From the NCBI RefSeq assembly GCF_945836005.1, contig NZ_OX241534.1, forward strand, positions 186,001 to 250,000: a stretch of DNA of 64,000 bases. The letters run 5' to 3'. Both the position numbers and the translations under genes were made by a program. Source of the DNA: Candidatus Nitrosacidococcus sp. I8 (lineage in GTDB: Bacteria; Pseudomonadota; Gammaproteobacteria; Nitrosococcales; Nitrosococcaceae). A model generated the notes under the pieces. That model saw nothing but the letters and a program-made list of their open reading frames with translations, was not told the DNA's origin and made no database searches. Positions 20,264 to 31,216 of the stretch are shown in pieces (the first letter of the stretch is position 1; the number at the start of each line of letters is the position of its first letter).

Positions 20264-21610
20264 ATGAAAAAAAAATACTTTGGTACTGATGGGATACGCG
20301 GTAAAGTTGGTACTCATCCAATTACTGCTGATGTAGTGCTCCATTTAGGGTGGGCTGTTGGTAGAGTACTTGCTCGAGGAGGTCAAGGTAAAGTGCTTAT
20401 TGGCAAAGATACTCGTATTTCAGGTTATATGTTTGAATCTGCTCTCCAAGCAGGGTTATCTTCAGCAGGGGTAGATATTAGGCTGTTAGGACCGATGCCT
20501 ACCCCAGGTATTGCATATCTTACACGTACACTACATGCAAAGGCAGGTATAGTAATCAGTGCTTCTCACAATCCCTATTATGACAATGGTATTAAGTTTT
20601 TTTCTAGTGCGGGAACAAAATTAGCTGGCGAAGTAGAGTTAGCTATTGAACATGAACTTGAATCTCCTATGGAAACAGTTAGTTCATCCCATTTAGGGAA
20701 AGTAGAAAGGGTGGTTGATGCCTCTGGCAGGTATATTGAATTTTGTAAAAGTACAGGACCTGCAAGTGTAGATCTTTCAGGAATAAAGGTTGTGATCGAT
20801 TGTGCTCATGGAGCTACCTATCATGTAGCCCCCGATGTATTTAAAGAGATGGGAGCAAGTGTAATCACTATTGGTGTTTCCCCCAATGGATTAAATATTA
20901 ATGACGGTTATGGCTCTACTTCTCCAGAAACATTGCGGCGTAAAGTATTAGAATCTGAGGCGGATGTAGGCATCGCTTTAGACGGAGATGGTGATCGAGT
21001 CATTATGATTGATCACAAAGGAGAAATTGTAGATGGAGATGAACTTCTCTATATCATAGCAAGATCTAGGCAAAGAGATAATACTCTATCAGGATCTGCT
21101 GTGGTAGGTACCCTTATGAGCAATATTGGATTAGAGAAAGCTCTTATTACTCTAGGAATTTCACTAATAAGAGCTCAGGTTGGCGATCGATATGTTTTAG
21201 AAATGCTTCAAGATAATAAATGTATTTTAGGGGGAGAATCATCAGGGCATATTATCTGCCTTGATCGCACAACAACTGGTGATGGAATCATATCGGCACT
21301 TCAAATTTTAGTAGAGATGGCTACTACCGGTAAATCCTTGTATGATTTAAAGGAAGCTATAAATAAATATCCCCAATGCCTTATTAATGTGCATATAGAT
21401 CAGAAAATAAATCCTTATGAAGATAAAGTGATTATGAGTGCTGTGCGTGATGTTGAAAATCAATTAAGAGGAGAGGGTAGGGTGCTATTACGCTCGTCCG
21501 GAACTGAATCAGTCATTAGAATAATGGTAGAGGGGCCAAGCGAATCCCAAGTAAGTTTATTAGCACAACAGCTTGCACAGACTGTAACTAATAGTATGAA
21601 TCAACTTTAA
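20264..21610 (+). CDS. glmM: Phosphoglucosamine mutase
   Basis: This 448-residue enzyme interconverts glucosamine 6-phosphate and glucosamine 1-phosphate for cell-wall UDP-GlcNAc. KYFGTDGIRGKVG is the N-terminal signature. VISASHNPYYDNGIKFF has the phosphorylated active-site serine. ALDGDGDRV is the metal-binding loop, GGESSGHII the sugar-binding loop, and LLRSSGTESVIRIMVEG the C-terminal phosphate-binding loop. It is 2 bases downstream of folP and part of the ftsH-folP-glmM-tpiA-secG series. Confidence 0.97.
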   Translation: MKKKYFGTDGIRGKVGTHPITADVVLHLGWAVGRVLARGGQGKVLIGKDTRISGYMFESALQAGLSSAGVDIRLLGPMPTPGIAYLTRTLHAKAGIVISASHNPYYDNGIKFFSSAGTKLAGEVELAIEHELESPMETVSSSHLGKVERVVDASGRYIEFCKSTGPASVDLSGIKVVIDCAHGATYHVAPDVFKEMGASVITIGVSPNGLNINDGYGSTSPETLRRKVLESEADVGIALDGDGDRVIMIDHKGEIVDGDELLYIIARSRQRDNTLSGSAVVGTLMSNIGLEKALITLGISLIRAQVGDRYVLEMLQDNKCILGGESSGHIICLDRTTTGDGIISALQILVEMATTGKSLYDLKEAINKYPQCLINVHIDQKINPYEDKVIMSAVRDVENQLRGEGRVLLRSSGTESVIRIMVEGPSESQVSLLAQQLAQTVTNSMNQL

Positions 21611-21681
21611 AATTGATTTTTGCTTATTTACAAAGTAAACTTCACTTTTTATATTGATTTTCACATTTGAGGTATAGATAG

Positions 21682-22440
21682 GTGCGAAAACCCCTAGTAG
21701 CTGGTAATTGGAAGATGAACGGTTTACAAGATACAAATCATCACCTGTTAGAGCTTCTAAAAAAAGAAGGAATAGAGGAAATAGGGGAAGTCGTAGAGAT
21801 TGTAGTTTGCCCTCCCTTTATATATTTAGCAGATATTAAACATTTGTTAGAAGGATCTAACATAAAATGGGGAGCACAAAACGTATCTCATCATAGTGCA
21901 GGTGCTTATACCGGTGAGGTATCTCCATATATGTTGGCAGATCTAGAGTGTCACTTTGCGATCGTAGGTCACTCTGAACGACGTACTTTATATGGGGAAA
22001 CTAATGGTATAGTTGCAAAGAAATTTGTGGCCGTTCAGCAAGCGAACTTAACTCCTATACTTTGTGTTGGTGAGTCTCTAAGAGAGAGAGAAGAAGGAAT
22101 AACAGAGCGAGTAGTAAAAGAGCAGTTAGATGATGTTTTTTTACATACAGATATTCATGCTTTTAATAAAGCAGTAATTGCTTATGAACCGATATGGGCT
22201 ATCGGTACAGGTCATACAGCAACCCCAGATCAAGCACAAGAAGTTCATAGTTTTATTCGCAATTATCTCTCTGAGCAGAGCCCTGAAATAGCACAAGAAT
22301 TAAGAATTCTCTATGGTGGTAGTGTTAAGGGGGATAACGCTGCAGAGTTATTTACAATGCCTGATATTGATGGGGGATTAGTAGGCGGTGCTTCTTTAGA
22401 AGCAAAGGATTTTTTAACAATTTGTCAAGCAGCTAGTTAA
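21682..22440 (+). CDS. tpiA: Triosephosphate isomerase
   Basis: This 252-residue TIM-barrel isomerase interconverts dihydroxyacetone phosphate and glyceraldehyde 3-phosphate. The substrate lysine is in VAGNWKMNG near residue 11, the catalytic histidine in IVGHSERR, and the catalytic glutamate in AYEPIWAIGTG. Loop 6 is normal, and YGGSVKGDN and GGLVGGASL form the phosphate pocket. The GTG start is preceded by a GAGGT site, and no earlier in-frame start fits the family. It lies directly before secG, a common order. Confidence 0.97.
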   Translation: MRKPLVAGNWKMNGLQDTNHHLLELLKKEGIEEIGEVVEIVVCPPFIYLADIKHLLEGSNIKWGAQNVSHHSAGAYTGEVSPYMLADLECHFAIVGHSERRTLYGETNGIVAKKFVAVQQANLTPILCVGESLREREEGITERVVKEQLDDVFLHTDIHAFNKAVIAYEPIWAIGTGHTATPDQAQEVHSFIRNYLSEQSPEIAQELRILYGGSVKGDNAAELFTMPDIDGGLVGGASLEAKDFLTICQAAS

Positions 22441-22448
22441 AAACTATC

Positions 22449-22910
22449 ATGCACAGTTTATTATTAATAATTCATCTCATTGTCTCAGTAATATTAGTAG
22501 GATTAGTATTAATTCAACATGGTAAGGGAGCTGATGAAGGGGCTTCTTTTGGTAGCGGGGCTTCAGCAACTGTGTTTGGTGCTAGTGGATCTGCTAATTT
22601 TCTTACACGAGCCAGCGCAATATTTGCAACAATGTTTTTTATTACTAGTCTGTCTTTAGCTTATTTTTCTAATCGAGATACTCAAAGTAGAAGTATTACT
22701 GAAATAGTAAAACCAAAAATTGTTGCTGATGAAAATATGGTTATTCCTCCATTACCTCCTGAAGGCAATGAAGTAAACGGAACTAAAGTTCAGATAGATG
22801 AGAAAATTGAGAATATGAATTCCAGCGATAAAGTAACGAATCATGTTATAGAAGATTCCAATAAAAAAGATAGTAAGCTTCAAAAAGATAATTCAACATC
22901 AAGAGAATAA
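22449..22910 (+). CDS. secG: Preprotein translocase subunit SecG
   Basis: SecG assists the SecYEG channel. The N-terminal 75 residues show the two membrane segments (LLLIIHLIVSVILVGLVLIQ and about residues 52-70) separated by the conserved cytoplasmic loop GKGADEGASFGSGAS plus a TVFGASGSANFL stretch. The protein is 153 residues against about 110 in E. coli. The extra length is a polar tail rich in Asn, Asp, Lys and Glu that is probably disordered. Position before tRNA-Leu(GAG) matches the secG-leuU order of E. coli. Confidence 0.93.
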   Translation: MHSLLLIIHLIVSVILVGLVLIQHGKGADEGASFGSGASATVFGASGSANFLTRASAIFATMFFITSLSLAYFSNRDTQSRSITEIVKPKIVADENMVIPPLPPEGNEVNGTKVQIDEKIENMNSSDKVTNHVIEDSNKKDSKLQKDNSTSRE

Positions 22911-22919
22911 GATGAAATT

Positions 22920-23004
22920 GCCGATGTGGTGGAATTGGTAGACACGCTGTCTTGAGGGGGCAGTGGGGTAACCTGTGCCGGTTCGACTCCGGCCATCGGC
23001 ACCA
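22920..23004 (+). tRNA. leuU: tRNA-Leu, anticodon GAG, CCA encoded
   Basis: A full class II tRNA can be folded by eye. The acceptor arms are GCCGATG and CATCGGC. The D arm contains TGGTAGA. The anticodon stem CTGTC/GGCAG holds loop TTGAGGG with anticodon GAG. The long variable arm is TGGGGTAACCTGTG and the T arm is GCCGG-TTCGACT-CCGGC. The discriminator A is followed by an encoded CCA at 23002-23004. It reads CUC and CUU leucine codons. It lies 9 bases after secG and is probably cotranscribed with it. Confidence 0.96.
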
Positions 23005-23170
23005 AATATAATTTATTTAACTAGATAGATACGATAACCTGTATATCAAAGTAATGCTGTTTAGTTAAACACATTGAAGATTCTAACGCTGCTCTAAAAA
23101 AATTAGAGATAAATCCAAATAAGGATAGTTTATAATTCTATATGCTTTAGAAAATATAAAAATATTACCT
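23005..23170 (+). promoter_or_regulatory. Leader region of the nuo operon with a candidate -10
   Basis: The 166 bases between tRNA-Leu and nuoA hold an 8-base inverted repeat (TTTAACTA at 23016-23023, TAGTTAAA at 23062-23069). They also hold a small stem CTCTAA-TTAGAG at 23092-23108, which may help end the upstream transcript. A consensus TATAAT at 23131-23136 lies about 34 bases before the nuoA ATG. No good -35 is spaced correctly, so the promoter is tentative. Confidence 0.35.
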
Positions 23171-23527
23171 ATGTTAGATAACTATATCCCTATTCTGATA
23201 TTTATTATTGTAAGTCTCCTTATAGGAGGGGTTTTATTAGGTTTAGGCTTCAGTTTAGCTCCTCATCGTCCAAGTCCTGAAAAAAACTCTCCCTATGAAT
23301 GTGGATTTGAAGCCTTTGAAGATGCCCGGATGAAGTTTGATGTTCGCTATTATTTAGTGGCTATTTTATTCATTATTTTTGATCTGGAGACAGCTTTTTT
23401 CTTTCCATGGGCAATCGTATTAGATAACATTGGTTTATATGGTTTCCTTTCAATGGTTGTTTTTCTAGGCATCTTAGTAGTAGGGTTTATTTATGAATGG
23501 AATAAAGGGGCTTTAGAATGGGAATAG
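23171..23527 (+). CDS. nuoA: NADH-quinone oxidoreductase subunit A
   Basis: The 118-residue membrane subunit has three hydrophobic segments. The conserved [25 protein letters not shown] loop holds the invariant cysteine and acidic residues near the quinone channel, followed by [14 protein letters not shown]. It opens a complete 14-gene complex I operon in standard order and overlaps nuoB by 10 bases. Confidence 0.97.
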   Translation: MLDNYIPILIFIIVSLLIGGVLLGLGFSLAPHRPSPEKNSPYECGFEAFEDARMKFDVRYYLVAILFIIFDLETAFFFPWAIVLDNIGLYGFLSMVVFLGILVVGFIYEWNKGALEWE

Positions 23528-23994
23528 AAGGTATACTAGAACGCGGAGTAGTAACCACTAAAGCGGATCAGCTCATTAACTGGGCAAGAACAGGATCTCT
23601 TTGGCCTATGACTTTTGGTCTTGCTTGCTGTGCGGTAGAAATGATGCATGCTGGTGCTTCTCGCTATGATTTTGATCGGTTTGGTGTTCTTTTTAGACCT
23701 AGTCCTCGCCAGTCAGATGTAATGATTGTAGCAGGTACCCTAGTGAATAAAATGGCACCTGCTTTACGTAAAGTATACGATCAAATGTCAGAGCCTAAAT
23801 GGGTAATTTCTATGGGATCTTGTGCTAATGGTGGTGGGTATTATCACTATTCTTATTCTGTTGTACGAGGATGTGATCGTATTATACCTGTTGATATTTA
23901 TGTTCCTGGCTGCCCACCTACAGCTGAAGCCTTGCTTTATGGCATTATGCAGTTACAGAATAAAATAAAACGCACCTATACTATAGCTCGGTAA
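23518..23994 (+). CDS. nuoB: NADH-quinone oxidoreductase subunit B
   Basis: The 158-residue subunit carries cluster N2, the last iron-sulfur cluster before quinone. The tandem cysteines are in [13 protein letters not shown]. The other two ligands are in [18 protein letters not shown] and [11 protein letters not shown]. Start codon and length agree with NuoB of relatives. The overlap with nuoA indicates coupled translation. Confidence 0.97.
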   Translation: MGIEGILERGVVTTKADQLINWARTGSLWPMTFGLACCAVEMMHAGASRYDFDRFGVLFRPSPRQSDVMIVAGTLVNKMAPALRKVYDQMSEPKWVISMGSCANGGGYYHYSYSVVRGCDRIIPVDIYVPGCPPTAEALLYGIMQLQNKIKRTYTIAR

Positions 23995-24029
23995 GTTAAA
24001 TAAAAATTTAGAATTGGCTAGATATTAAT

Positions 24030-24716
24030 ATGGAGATAGTTGAATTAAAAAGTCGCATTGAGCAACGGTTAAGTAATGAAATAAGATTTTGTTATCTAGA
24101 AAAAGATGAACTTACTATCCAAGCTCCGTGTGAACATTATCTCTCAGTACATAATATTCTCCGAAATGAAGAGGAATTTCATTTTGAGCAGCTTATCGAT
24201 TTATGCGGGGTGGATTATTTAGATTATGGAGTTGCTGATTGGTCAACAACTAAGAGGGCAACATCAACAGGATTTGGGCGTGCTGTAGAAAGAAAACAAC
24301 ATAAAGAATCCACAACCACTGACTCTCGATTTGCTGTGGTTGTTCACCTCCTTTCTATACGATATAACTGGCGATTACGAGTAAAAACATTTATTAGCGA
24401 ATCTACGCCGATTGTGCCTTCTTTGGTGAATTTATGGACTTCTGCAAACTGGTTTGAACGAGAGGCTTTTGATCTTTTTGGTATTCTTTTTGATGGTCAT
24501 CCAGATCTACGCCGAATTCTAACAGACTATGGCTTTATTGGGCATCCTTTCCGTAAAGATTTTCCTTTAAGTGGAAATGTAGAAATGCGCTATGACTCAG
24601 AGCAAAGTAGAGTGGTTTATGAACCAGTGAGTATAGAACCTAGAGTATTGGTCCCTCGGGTAATAGAGAGCGATCATCGCTATCAAGTTATGAGCAATAA
24701 AGATAACCATGGCTGA
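24030..24716 (+). CDS. nuoC: NADH-quinone oxidoreductase subunit C
   Basis: The 228-residue peripheral-arm subunit is separate from NuoD, unlike the fused NuoCD of E. coli. The family core is visible as [26 protein letters not shown] and [12 protein letters not shown] polar insert of about 30 residues rich in Thr, Arg and Lys (about residues 74-103) lengthens the region before the core. It overlaps nuoD by 8 bases. Confidence 0.96.
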   Translation: MEIVELKSRIEQRLSNEIRFCYLEKDELTIQAPCEHYLSVHNILRNEEEFHFEQLIDLCGVDYLDYGVADWSTTKRATSTGFGRAVERKQHKESTTTDSRFAVVVHLLSIRYNWRLRVKTFISESTPIVPSLVNLWTSANWFEREAFDLFGILFDGHPDLRRILTDYGFIGHPFRKDFPLSGNVEMRYDSEQSRVVYEPVSIEPRVLVPRVIESDHRYQVMSNKDNHG

Positions 24717-25962
24717 AATACGTAATTTTACTCTAAATTTTGGTCCGCAACATCCAGCAGCTCATGGGGTTTTACGTCTAGTGCTTGAAATGGATGGAGA
24801 GGTTATTAAGCGGGCAGATCCTCATATTGGACTACTTCATCGTGCCACTGAGAAATTAGCGGAAAGTAAACCTTTTAACCAAAGTATTGGTTATATGGAT
24901 CGCTTAGATTACGTATCTATGATGTGTAATGAACATGGTTATGTTCAAGCAATTGAAAAACTCATAGGAATAGAGCCGCCGCCACGTGCCCAATACATTA
25001 GAGTAATGTTTGATGAAATTACTCGAATTCTTAATCATTTAATGTGGCTAGGATCTCACAGCATGGATGTTGGGGCAATGACAGTATTTTTATATTGTTT
25101 TCGAGAGCGTGAGGATCTTATGGATTGCTATGAGGCTGTTTCTGGAGCTCGTATGCATGCTACTTACTACCGGCCTGGGGGGGTATATCGTGATTTACCT
25201 GAAGCCATGTCTCTATATGAGCCTTCTAAATGGCACTCTGAAAAGGAAGTAGCACTTCGTAATCAAAACCGAACTGGATCTTTACTTGATTTTATTGAGG
25301 ATTTTACTCGCCGTTTTCCTAAATGCGTTGATGAGTATGAAACCTTACTTACTGATAATAGAATTTGGAAGCAGCGTACCGTAGGTATTGGTGCAGTAAC
25401 TCCAGAAAGAGCCCTTCAGCTAGGGTTTAGTGGTCCTATGCTTCGAGGATCTGGTGTAGAATGGGATCTAAGAAAAAAACAACCTTATGCTATATATGAT
25501 CAGTTAGATTTTGATATTCCAGTTGGTGTAAACGGTGACTCTTATGATCGTTATTTAGTGCGAATAGAGGAAATGCGCCAATCTAATCGTATTATAAAAC
25601 AGTGTATAGATTGGCTACGTATAAATCCTGGCCCTGTTGTAATAGATAATAATAAAGTTATTCCACCTAATAGGGAAACTATGAAAAAAGGAATGGAATC
25701 TCTTATTCATCATTTTAAATTATTCACTGAGGGTTATTGCGTTCCAGAAGGAGAAGTATACACTGCAATAGAAGCACCTAAAGGTGAGTTTGGTGTTTAC
25801 CTTATATCTGATGGGGCAAATAAGCCTTATCGGTTAAAAATTAGAGCACCAGGATTTGCTCACTTAGCTGCTATGGATGAGATGGTAAGTGGGCATATGC
25901 TTGCTGATGTTGTTGCTATTATCGGGACAATGGATGTGGTTTTTGGGGAAATTGACCGATAA
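24709..25962 (+). CDS. nuoD: NADH-quinone oxidoreductase subunit D
   Basis: The 417-residue 49-kDa-type subunit forms the quinone pocket with NuoB. The N-terminal [14 protein letters not shown] has the conserved histidines, and [14 protein letters not shown] is the family signature. [21 protein letters not shown] and YRPGGV follow. The C-terminus [16 protein letters not shown] is typical. No nickel-binding cysteines are present, as expected for the complex I descendant of hydrogenases. Confidence 0.97.
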   Translation: MAEIRNFTLNFGPQHPAAHGVLRLVLEMDGEVIKRADPHIGLLHRATEKLAESKPFNQSIGYMDRLDYVSMMCNEHGYVQAIEKLIGIEPPPRAQYIRVMFDEITRILNHLMWLGSHSMDVGAMTVFLYCFREREDLMDCYEAVSGARMHATYYRPGGVYRDLPEAMSLYEPSKWHSEKEVALRNQNRTGSLLDFIEDFTRRFPKCVDEYETLLTDNRIWKQRTVGIGAVTPERALQLGFSGPMLRGSGVEWDLRKKQPYAIYDQLDFDIPVGVNGDSYDRYLVRIEEMRQSNRIIKQCIDWLRINPGPVVIDNNKVIPPNRETMKKGMESLIHHFKLFTEGYCVPEGEVYTAIEAPKGEFGVYLISDGANKPYRLKIRAPGFAHLAAMDEMVSGHMLADVVAIIGTMDVVFGEIDR

Positions 25963-25993
25963 AATATTAACGATGAAAAGGTAGAAAATTAAG

Positions 25994-26488
25994 GTGGCAG
26001 CACAAAGAAGTAATATCCTTTCTGGTGAGGTATATGGTCAAATTGACCATTGGATTGCTCAATATCCACAGGATAAAAAACAATCAGCGGTTATCCCAGC
26101 ACTTCATATCGTTCAGGACTTCAATGGTGGCTATTTAACTAACGAGCTAATGGATGCTATAGCAGAGTACTTAGATATGTCTCCTATTAGCGTTTACGAA
26201 GTGGCTACGTTCTATTCTATGTTTGAATTAGAGCCTGTCGGGCACCATAAAATTTGCGTTTGCACTAATATTTCTTGCCAGCTGTGTAATTCTGATCAAG
26301 TGGTCACTCACTTAAAGAAGCGATTAGGGATTAGTTTTAATGAAACCACAGAGGATCAACGCTTTACTCTAAAAGAAGTAGAGTGTTTAGGAGCTTGTGG
26401 TGGTGCACCAATGATGGCAATTGGAAGTACTTACTATGAAAATCTAACGCCAGAAAAAATTGATCAAATACTCGAATCTTTAAAATGA
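25994..26488 (+). CDS. nuoE: NADH-quinone oxidoreductase subunit E
   Basis: The 164-residue thioredoxin-fold subunit holds the binuclear cluster N1a. Its four cysteines lie in [10 protein letters not shown] and [11 protein letters not shown]. The GTG start is followed by a typical N-terminal helical region ([19 protein letters not shown]). It overlaps nuoF by 4 bases. Confidence 0.96.
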   Translation: MAAQRSNILSGEVYGQIDHWIAQYPQDKKQSAVIPALHIVQDFNGGYLTNELMDAIAEYLDMSPISVYEVATFYSMFELEPVGHHKICVCTNISCQLCNSDQVVTHLKKRLGISFNETTEDQRFTLKEVECLGACGGAPMMAIGSTYYENLTPEKIDQILESLK

Positions 26489-27750
26489 TTGCATTGAATC
26501 AAGTCTGCTTTCGAACTTTAAAATACGATCCTCCTTGGACAATCGATACTTATTTTAAAATAGGAGGATATCGCTCATGGAAGAAAATTTTAGAAGAAAA
26601 AACGGATCCTACAGAAATTATTAGTAAGTTAAAAGCATCAGGGCTTAGGGGAAGAGGAGGGGCAGGATTCCCAACTGGGGTTAAATGGAGTTTTATGCCT
26701 CGAAATAAACTTGGAAACAAGTATATCGTTTGTAATTCAGATGAAGGTGAGCCAGGTACATTTAAAGATCGTGATATTCTTCGGTATAATCCTCATCAAA
26801 TAATAGAGGGGATGGCAATCGCTGGATATGTGATTGGTGCGAGTACAGGATATAATTATATTCGCGGAGAGTTTGCAGAACCTATTGAACGATTTAGTGT
26901 TGCACTTAAAGAAGCATATGAAGCAGGGTTGTTGGGAAAAAATATATTAGGGTCTGGAATTGATTTTGATCTTTATTATTATCCTGGGGCTGGAGCTTAT
27001 ATCTGTGGTGAAGAGACCGCATTATTAAATTCTATTGAGGGGAAAAAAGGGCAGCCACGCTTTAAACCACCATTCCCTGCGGGATATGGTCTATATGGCA
27101 AACCAACTACAATTAATAATACTGAAAGTCTTGCGTCTGTTCCAGTCATTTTAGAAAAAGGAAGCCAATGGTTTCTTGAACTAGGTACACCTACTAGTGG
27201 TGGAAGTAAAATCTTTTGTGTTTCTGGGCATGTAAATCGCCCTGGTAATTATGAAGTTCCTATGGGAACATCTTTTAAAGATCTGCTTGAATTGGCCGGA
27301 GGTGTACGTAACGGTCATACTTTAAAAGCTGTAATCCCCGGAGGAAGTTCAGTACCTGTGGTACCTGCAGAAATTATGATGGAAACTAATATGGATTATG
27401 AATCCATATCAAAAGCGGGATCTATGCTAGGTGCAGGATCCGTGATTGTAATGGATGAAACGACTTGTATGGTACGGGCTCTAAATAGAATTTCTCATTT
27501 TTATCGAGAAGAGTCTTGTGGGCAATGTACTCCTTGCCGGGAAGGTACTGGCTGGATGAATCGGGTAATTCACCGTATTTATCATGGACAAGGTCTCCAA
27601 GAAGATTTAGATAAACTTATTAGTATCGCTAATAATATTAACGGGCACACTATTTGTGCATTAGGAGATGCTGCAGCGACACCAGTAATAAGTTTTATTA
27701 AGCATTTTCGTAATGAGTTTCAATACTATATTGATCATAAAGTTTCTTAG
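26485..27750 (+). CDS. nuoF: NADH-quinone oxidoreductase subunit F
   Basis: The 421-residue subunit oxidises NADH with FMN and passes electrons to cluster N3. [16 protein letters not shown] binds FMN and NADH, with [14 protein letters not shown] and [15 protein letters not shown] after it. [15 protein letters not shown] plus a later cysteine in HTICALGDA bind the tetranuclear cluster. Length and motifs are standard. Confidence 0.97.
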   Translation: MIALNQVCFRTLKYDPPWTIDTYFKIGGYRSWKKILEEKTDPTEIISKLKASGLRGRGGAGFPTGVKWSFMPRNKLGNKYIVCNSDEGEPGTFKDRDILRYNPHQIIEGMAIAGYVIGASTGYNYIRGEFAEPIERFSVALKEAYEAGLLGKNILGSGIDFDLYYYPGAGAYICGEETALLNSIEGKKGQPRFKPPFPAGYGLYGKPTTINNTESLASVPVILEKGSQWFLELGTPTSGGSKIFCVSGHVNRPGNYEVPMGTSFKDLLELAGGVRNGHTLKAVIPGGSSVPVVPAEIMMETNMDYESISKAGSMLGAGSVIVMDETTCMVRALNRISHFYREESCGQCTPCREGTGWMNRVIHRIYHGQGLQEDLDKLISIANNINGHTICALGDAAATPVISFIKHFRNEFQYYIDHKVS

Positions 27751-27783
27751 CAGATAGCTGGTTATAGGAGGCTAAAACCAGAG

Positions 27784-30174
27784 ATGGTTCATATCGAAAT
27801 TGATGGAGTAAAATTTAACGTAGAGTCTGGAAAGATGGTTATCCAGGTTGCCGATGAAGCAGGAATTTATATTCCTAGATTTTGCTATCATAAAAAATTA
27901 TCAGTTGCTGCCAATTGTCGTATGTGTTTGATAGAGACTGATAAATCACCAAAACCTGTACCTGCTTGTGCCACTCCTGTTATGGAGGGAATGAAAGTAT
28001 TTACTAACTCGCCTAAAGCAATTGCAGCTCAAAAGGGAGTAATGGAGTTTTTGTTAATTAACCATCCATTAGATTGCCCTATCTGCGATCAGGGCGGAGA
28101 ATGCGAGCTGCAAGACTTGGCTATGGGCTATGGTAATGATATATCTAGATTTACAGAAGGTAAACGAGTTGTAAGAGATAAAGATATTGGTCCCTTAATC
28201 CAAACTGAACTTACTCGTTGTATTCACTGTACTCGTTGTATTCGGTTTGGTGAAGAAATCGCTGGGTTAAAGGAATTAGGTGCAACAGATCGTGGTGAGC
28301 TAATGGAAATTGGTACCTATATTGATCATAGCTTAACCTCTGAGGTATCTGGAAATGTTATAGATCTATGCCCAGTAGGTGCGCTCACTGATAAGCCTTA
28401 TCGCTTTAAAGCACGAGCCTGGGAAATGACAGGGCATCCTGCTATTTCTCCTCATGATAGTATGGGCACCAATATTGAACTGCATATTCTACGAAATCAA
28501 GTGATGCGAATCGTTCCTCGTGAAAATGAAACCATTAATGAGACTTGGATTACAGACAGAGATCGCTATGGCTGTTTAGGATTAACCCACGAAGATAGGC
28601 TGAAACACCCTATGGTAAAACAAAATGGTGTTTGGCAAGAAGTAGATTGGGAGGAAGCACTAGGAGCAGTAGCCCATGGATTAAGATCTATAGTAGAGAA
28701 AAGTGGGGGTACTCAATTAGGTGGTCTTATTTCTCCTTATGCCACAACTGAAGAGCTTTATCTTTTTCAGAAACTCCTTCGAGGATTACACAGTAATAAT
28801 ATTGATTCTCGCCTACATCAACAGGATTTTCATAATTTTGGAATCCATCTTGAAGATCTAGCATTTAAGCACTCTATTGAAGAAATAGAGAACTCTGATT
28901 TAATTCTATTAGTTGGTGTTAACCCCCATAAAGATCATCCTCTTCTTGGGTTAAAATTTCGCAAAGCAGCCCACCATGGAGCAAAAATAGCTATTATTAA
29001 TCCAGTAGACTATTTAGTGCGGTTTCCAGTCGTAGAAAAAATAATTACTGACTCCTATGGAATGATCCATGGACTTGCGGGAATCGCTAAAAGCTTAATT
29101 GAATTGAAATCAGAAACTTTAGAAAATAATTGGACAGTACTGCTAGATAACATAGAGCCTACAAGTTCAGAGCGAGCAATAGCTAAACGATTAGTAGGGT
29201 CTACTAATGCACGGATCTTTTTAGGAAAAATAGCAGAAGGTCATCCAAATTTTTCAACGCTTCAAGCACTTAGTTATTTGATAGGTCAATTAACCAATAC
29301 TCAAATAGGATTTATTCCCTCTGGGGGTAATGCAATAGGTGCAGCTATCGCCGGAGCACTACCGCATCAAGGTCCTGGTGGTAATTTTGTTCCAGTAAAA
29401 GGGCTGGATTGGCAATCTATATTCGAAAAGGGGCTTTCAGGATACTTGCTACTAGGCGTTGAACCAGAGTTTGATTGTATCAACCCTGGACTAGCTCAAA
29501 AAGCACTACAAGATGCCAATTTTGTTGTTTCTTTAACAGCATTTTGTAGTAAACATGTGCTTGAATACGCAGATATTTTACTACCTATTAGCAATTTTAC
29601 AGAAACATCAGGGACATTTATTAATCTTGAAGGGCATTGGCAGAGTTTCACTGCAGCAACACACTCATCAGGAGATGCTCGCCCCGGTTGGAAGGTATTG
29701 CGTGTTTTAGGTAACTTATTACAAATTCCTGAATTTGAATATTTTTCCTCTGAAGAGGTATGCAATGCACTAAAAGATGAAATCAAAAAAATAGGCAAAA
29801 CTAAAAGAGTCGCTTGGTATCCTAAATCTCTAGGTATTGAAAATAAAGAAGAAAAAATAGGATTAGTAAGAATAGCAGAACTTCCTATCTATAGAGTAAA
29901 TAGTTTAATTAGGCGTAGTTATCCGCTACAACAAAGCCCTGATGGACAAGCAGCCCATATTGCTTATCTTAATAGTATTGATATAAATAAATTAGGTTTG
30001 CAAGATGCAAAGTATATTGAAATAAGCCAAGAAGGGAACAAAACTAGGTTACCATTTGAAATAAGTGATCTAGTTGCTGAAGGGTGCATACAATTAGCTA
30101 CAGGGATTGAAGAAACAGCATCTTTAGGTGCTCCATTTACTTATGTGCAAGTCGCATCAGGGGAATTAAAGTAA
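27784..30174 (+). CDS. nuoG: NADH-quinone oxidoreductase subunit G
   Basis: The 796-residue subunit carries several clusters. The N-terminal 2Fe-2S ferredoxin domain has PRFCYHKKLSVAANCRMC. A His/Cys-ligated 4Fe-4S site is in HPLDCPICDQGGECEL. A further 4Fe-4S site is in TRCIHCTRCIRFG with a distal cysteine in IDLCPVGAL. The C-terminal two thirds is a molybdopterin-oxidoreductase fold that has lost its cofactor in this family. An AGGAGG-type site precedes the ATG. Confidence 0.96.
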   Translation: MVHIEIDGVKFNVESGKMVIQVADEAGIYIPRFCYHKKLSVAANCRMCLIETDKSPKPVPACATPVMEGMKVFTNSPKAIAAQKGVMEFLLINHPLDCPICDQGGECELQDLAMGYGNDISRFTEGKRVVRDKDIGPLIQTELTRCIHCTRCIRFGEEIAGLKELGATDRGELMEIGTYIDHSLTSEVSGNVIDLCPVGALTDKPYRFKARAWEMTGHPAISPHDSMGTNIELHILRNQVMRIVPRENETINETWITDRDRYGCLGLTHEDRLKHPMVKQNGVWQEVDWEEALGAVAHGLRSIVEKSGGTQLGGLISPYATTEELYLFQKLLRGLHSNNIDSRLHQQDFHNFGIHLEDLAFKHSIEEIENSDLILLVGVNPHKDHPLLGLKFRKAAHHGAKIAIINPVDYLVRFPVVEKIITDSYGMIHGLAGIAKSLIELKSETLENNWTVLLDNIEPTSSERAIAKRLVGSTNARIFLGKIAEGHPNFSTLQALSYLIGQLTNTQIGFIPSGGNAIGAAIAGALPHQGPGGNFVPVKGLDWQSIFEKGLSGYLLLGVEPEFDCINPGLAQKALQDANFVVSLTAFCSKHVLEYADILLPISNFTETSGTFINLEGHWQSFTAATHSSGDARPGWKVLRVLGNLLQIPEFEYFSSEEVCNALKDEIKKIGKTKRVAWYPKSLGIENKEEKIGLVRIAELPIYRVNSLIRRSYPLQQSPDGQAAHIAYLNSIDINKLGLQDAKYIEISQEGNKTRLPFEISDLVAEGCIQLATGIEETASLGAPFTYVQVASGELK

Positions 30175-30177
30175 GCA

Positions 30178-31200
30178 ATGTTTAGTTATTTTTTAACTGT
30201 CTTAGTTATCCTTATTAAGATTGTTGGTATTATATTGCCTTTACTACTTACAGTTGCATGGCTTACTTTTGCTGAGCGGAAAATTATTGGGTTTATGCAA
30301 GTTCGAGTATCTGCCAATAGAGTAGGTCCTAGAGGTTGGTTACAGCCAATTGCAGATGTAGTTAAATTAATTCTTAAAGAAATCATTATTCCTACCAGTG
30401 CTAATAAGTATTTATTCTTCTTAGCTCCTGTGCTTGCTATCGCTCCGGCACTTTCTGTATGGGCTGTTATTCCTTTTAGTCCAGAGTTAGTCCTAGCAGA
30501 TATTAATGCTGGGCTGCTTTATATTCTAGCTATTGGTTCTATGAGCGTGTATGGAATTATCTTAGCAGGATGGGCTTCTAATTCTAAATATGCTTTTTTA
30601 GGTGCTATGCGATCGGCTGCACAAATTGTATCTTATGAAATTGCTATGGGCTTTGCTTTAGTTGGGGTGCTGATTGCTGCAGGTAGTCTTAATCTTAGCA
30701 AGATAGTAAATGCACAAACAGGCGGTATATGGCATTGGTTTTGGCTTCCATTGTTTCCTTTATTTTTAGTGTATTACATTTCAGGAGTAGCAGAAACTAA
30801 CCGTGCCCCTTTTGATATGGCAGAGGGTGAATCAGAAATTGTTGCAGGGTATCATGTAGAGTACTCAGGAACCGCATTTGCACTTTTCTATCTTACTGAA
30901 TACGTGGAAATGATCTTAGTTTCAACCCTAGCCGCTTTAATGTTTTTAGGTGGATGGCTGTCTCCTTTTGAAGGTACCAGATTTGAGTCAACATTTGCAT
31001 CCATTCCTAGCCTTTTTTGGCTATTAGCAAAAACAGCATTTTTTTTATTTTTTTATTTTTGGCTTCGTGCTACTTATCCACGATATCGCTATGATCAGAT
31101 TATGCGATTGGGATGGAAAGTGTTTATTCCTATTACAATCGTATGGCTATTAGTAGTAGGTGGGGCTAGAATTACACATATAGGTCCTTGGTTTGCATAA
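30178..31200 (+). CDS. nuoH: NADH-quinone oxidoreductase subunit H
   Basis: The 340-residue membrane subunit links the peripheral arm to the proton pumps and lines the quinone tunnel. Its hydrophobic segments are separated by conserved polar loops: [26 protein letters not shown] near residue 32 and [27 protein letters not shown] near 207, the hallmark of the family. It lies 3 bases after nuoG. Confidence 0.97.
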   Translation: MFSYFLTVLVILIKIVGIILPLLLTVAWLTFAERKIIGFMQVRVSANRVGPRGWLQPIADVVKLILKEIIIPTSANKYLFFLAPVLAIAPALSVWAVIPFSPELVLADINAGLLYILAIGSMSVYGIILAGWASNSKYAFLGAMRSAAQIVSYEIAMGFALVGVLIAAGSLNLSKIVNAQTGGIWHWFWLPLFPLFLVYYISGVAETNRAPFDMAEGESEIVAGYHVEYSGTAFALFYLTEYVEMILVSTLAALMFLGGWLSPFEGTRFESTFASIPSLFWLLAKTAFFLFFYFWLRATYPRYRYDQIMRLGWKVFIPITIVWLLVVGGARITHIGPWFA

Positions 31201-31216
31201 ATAGAGGAGGCTATAT

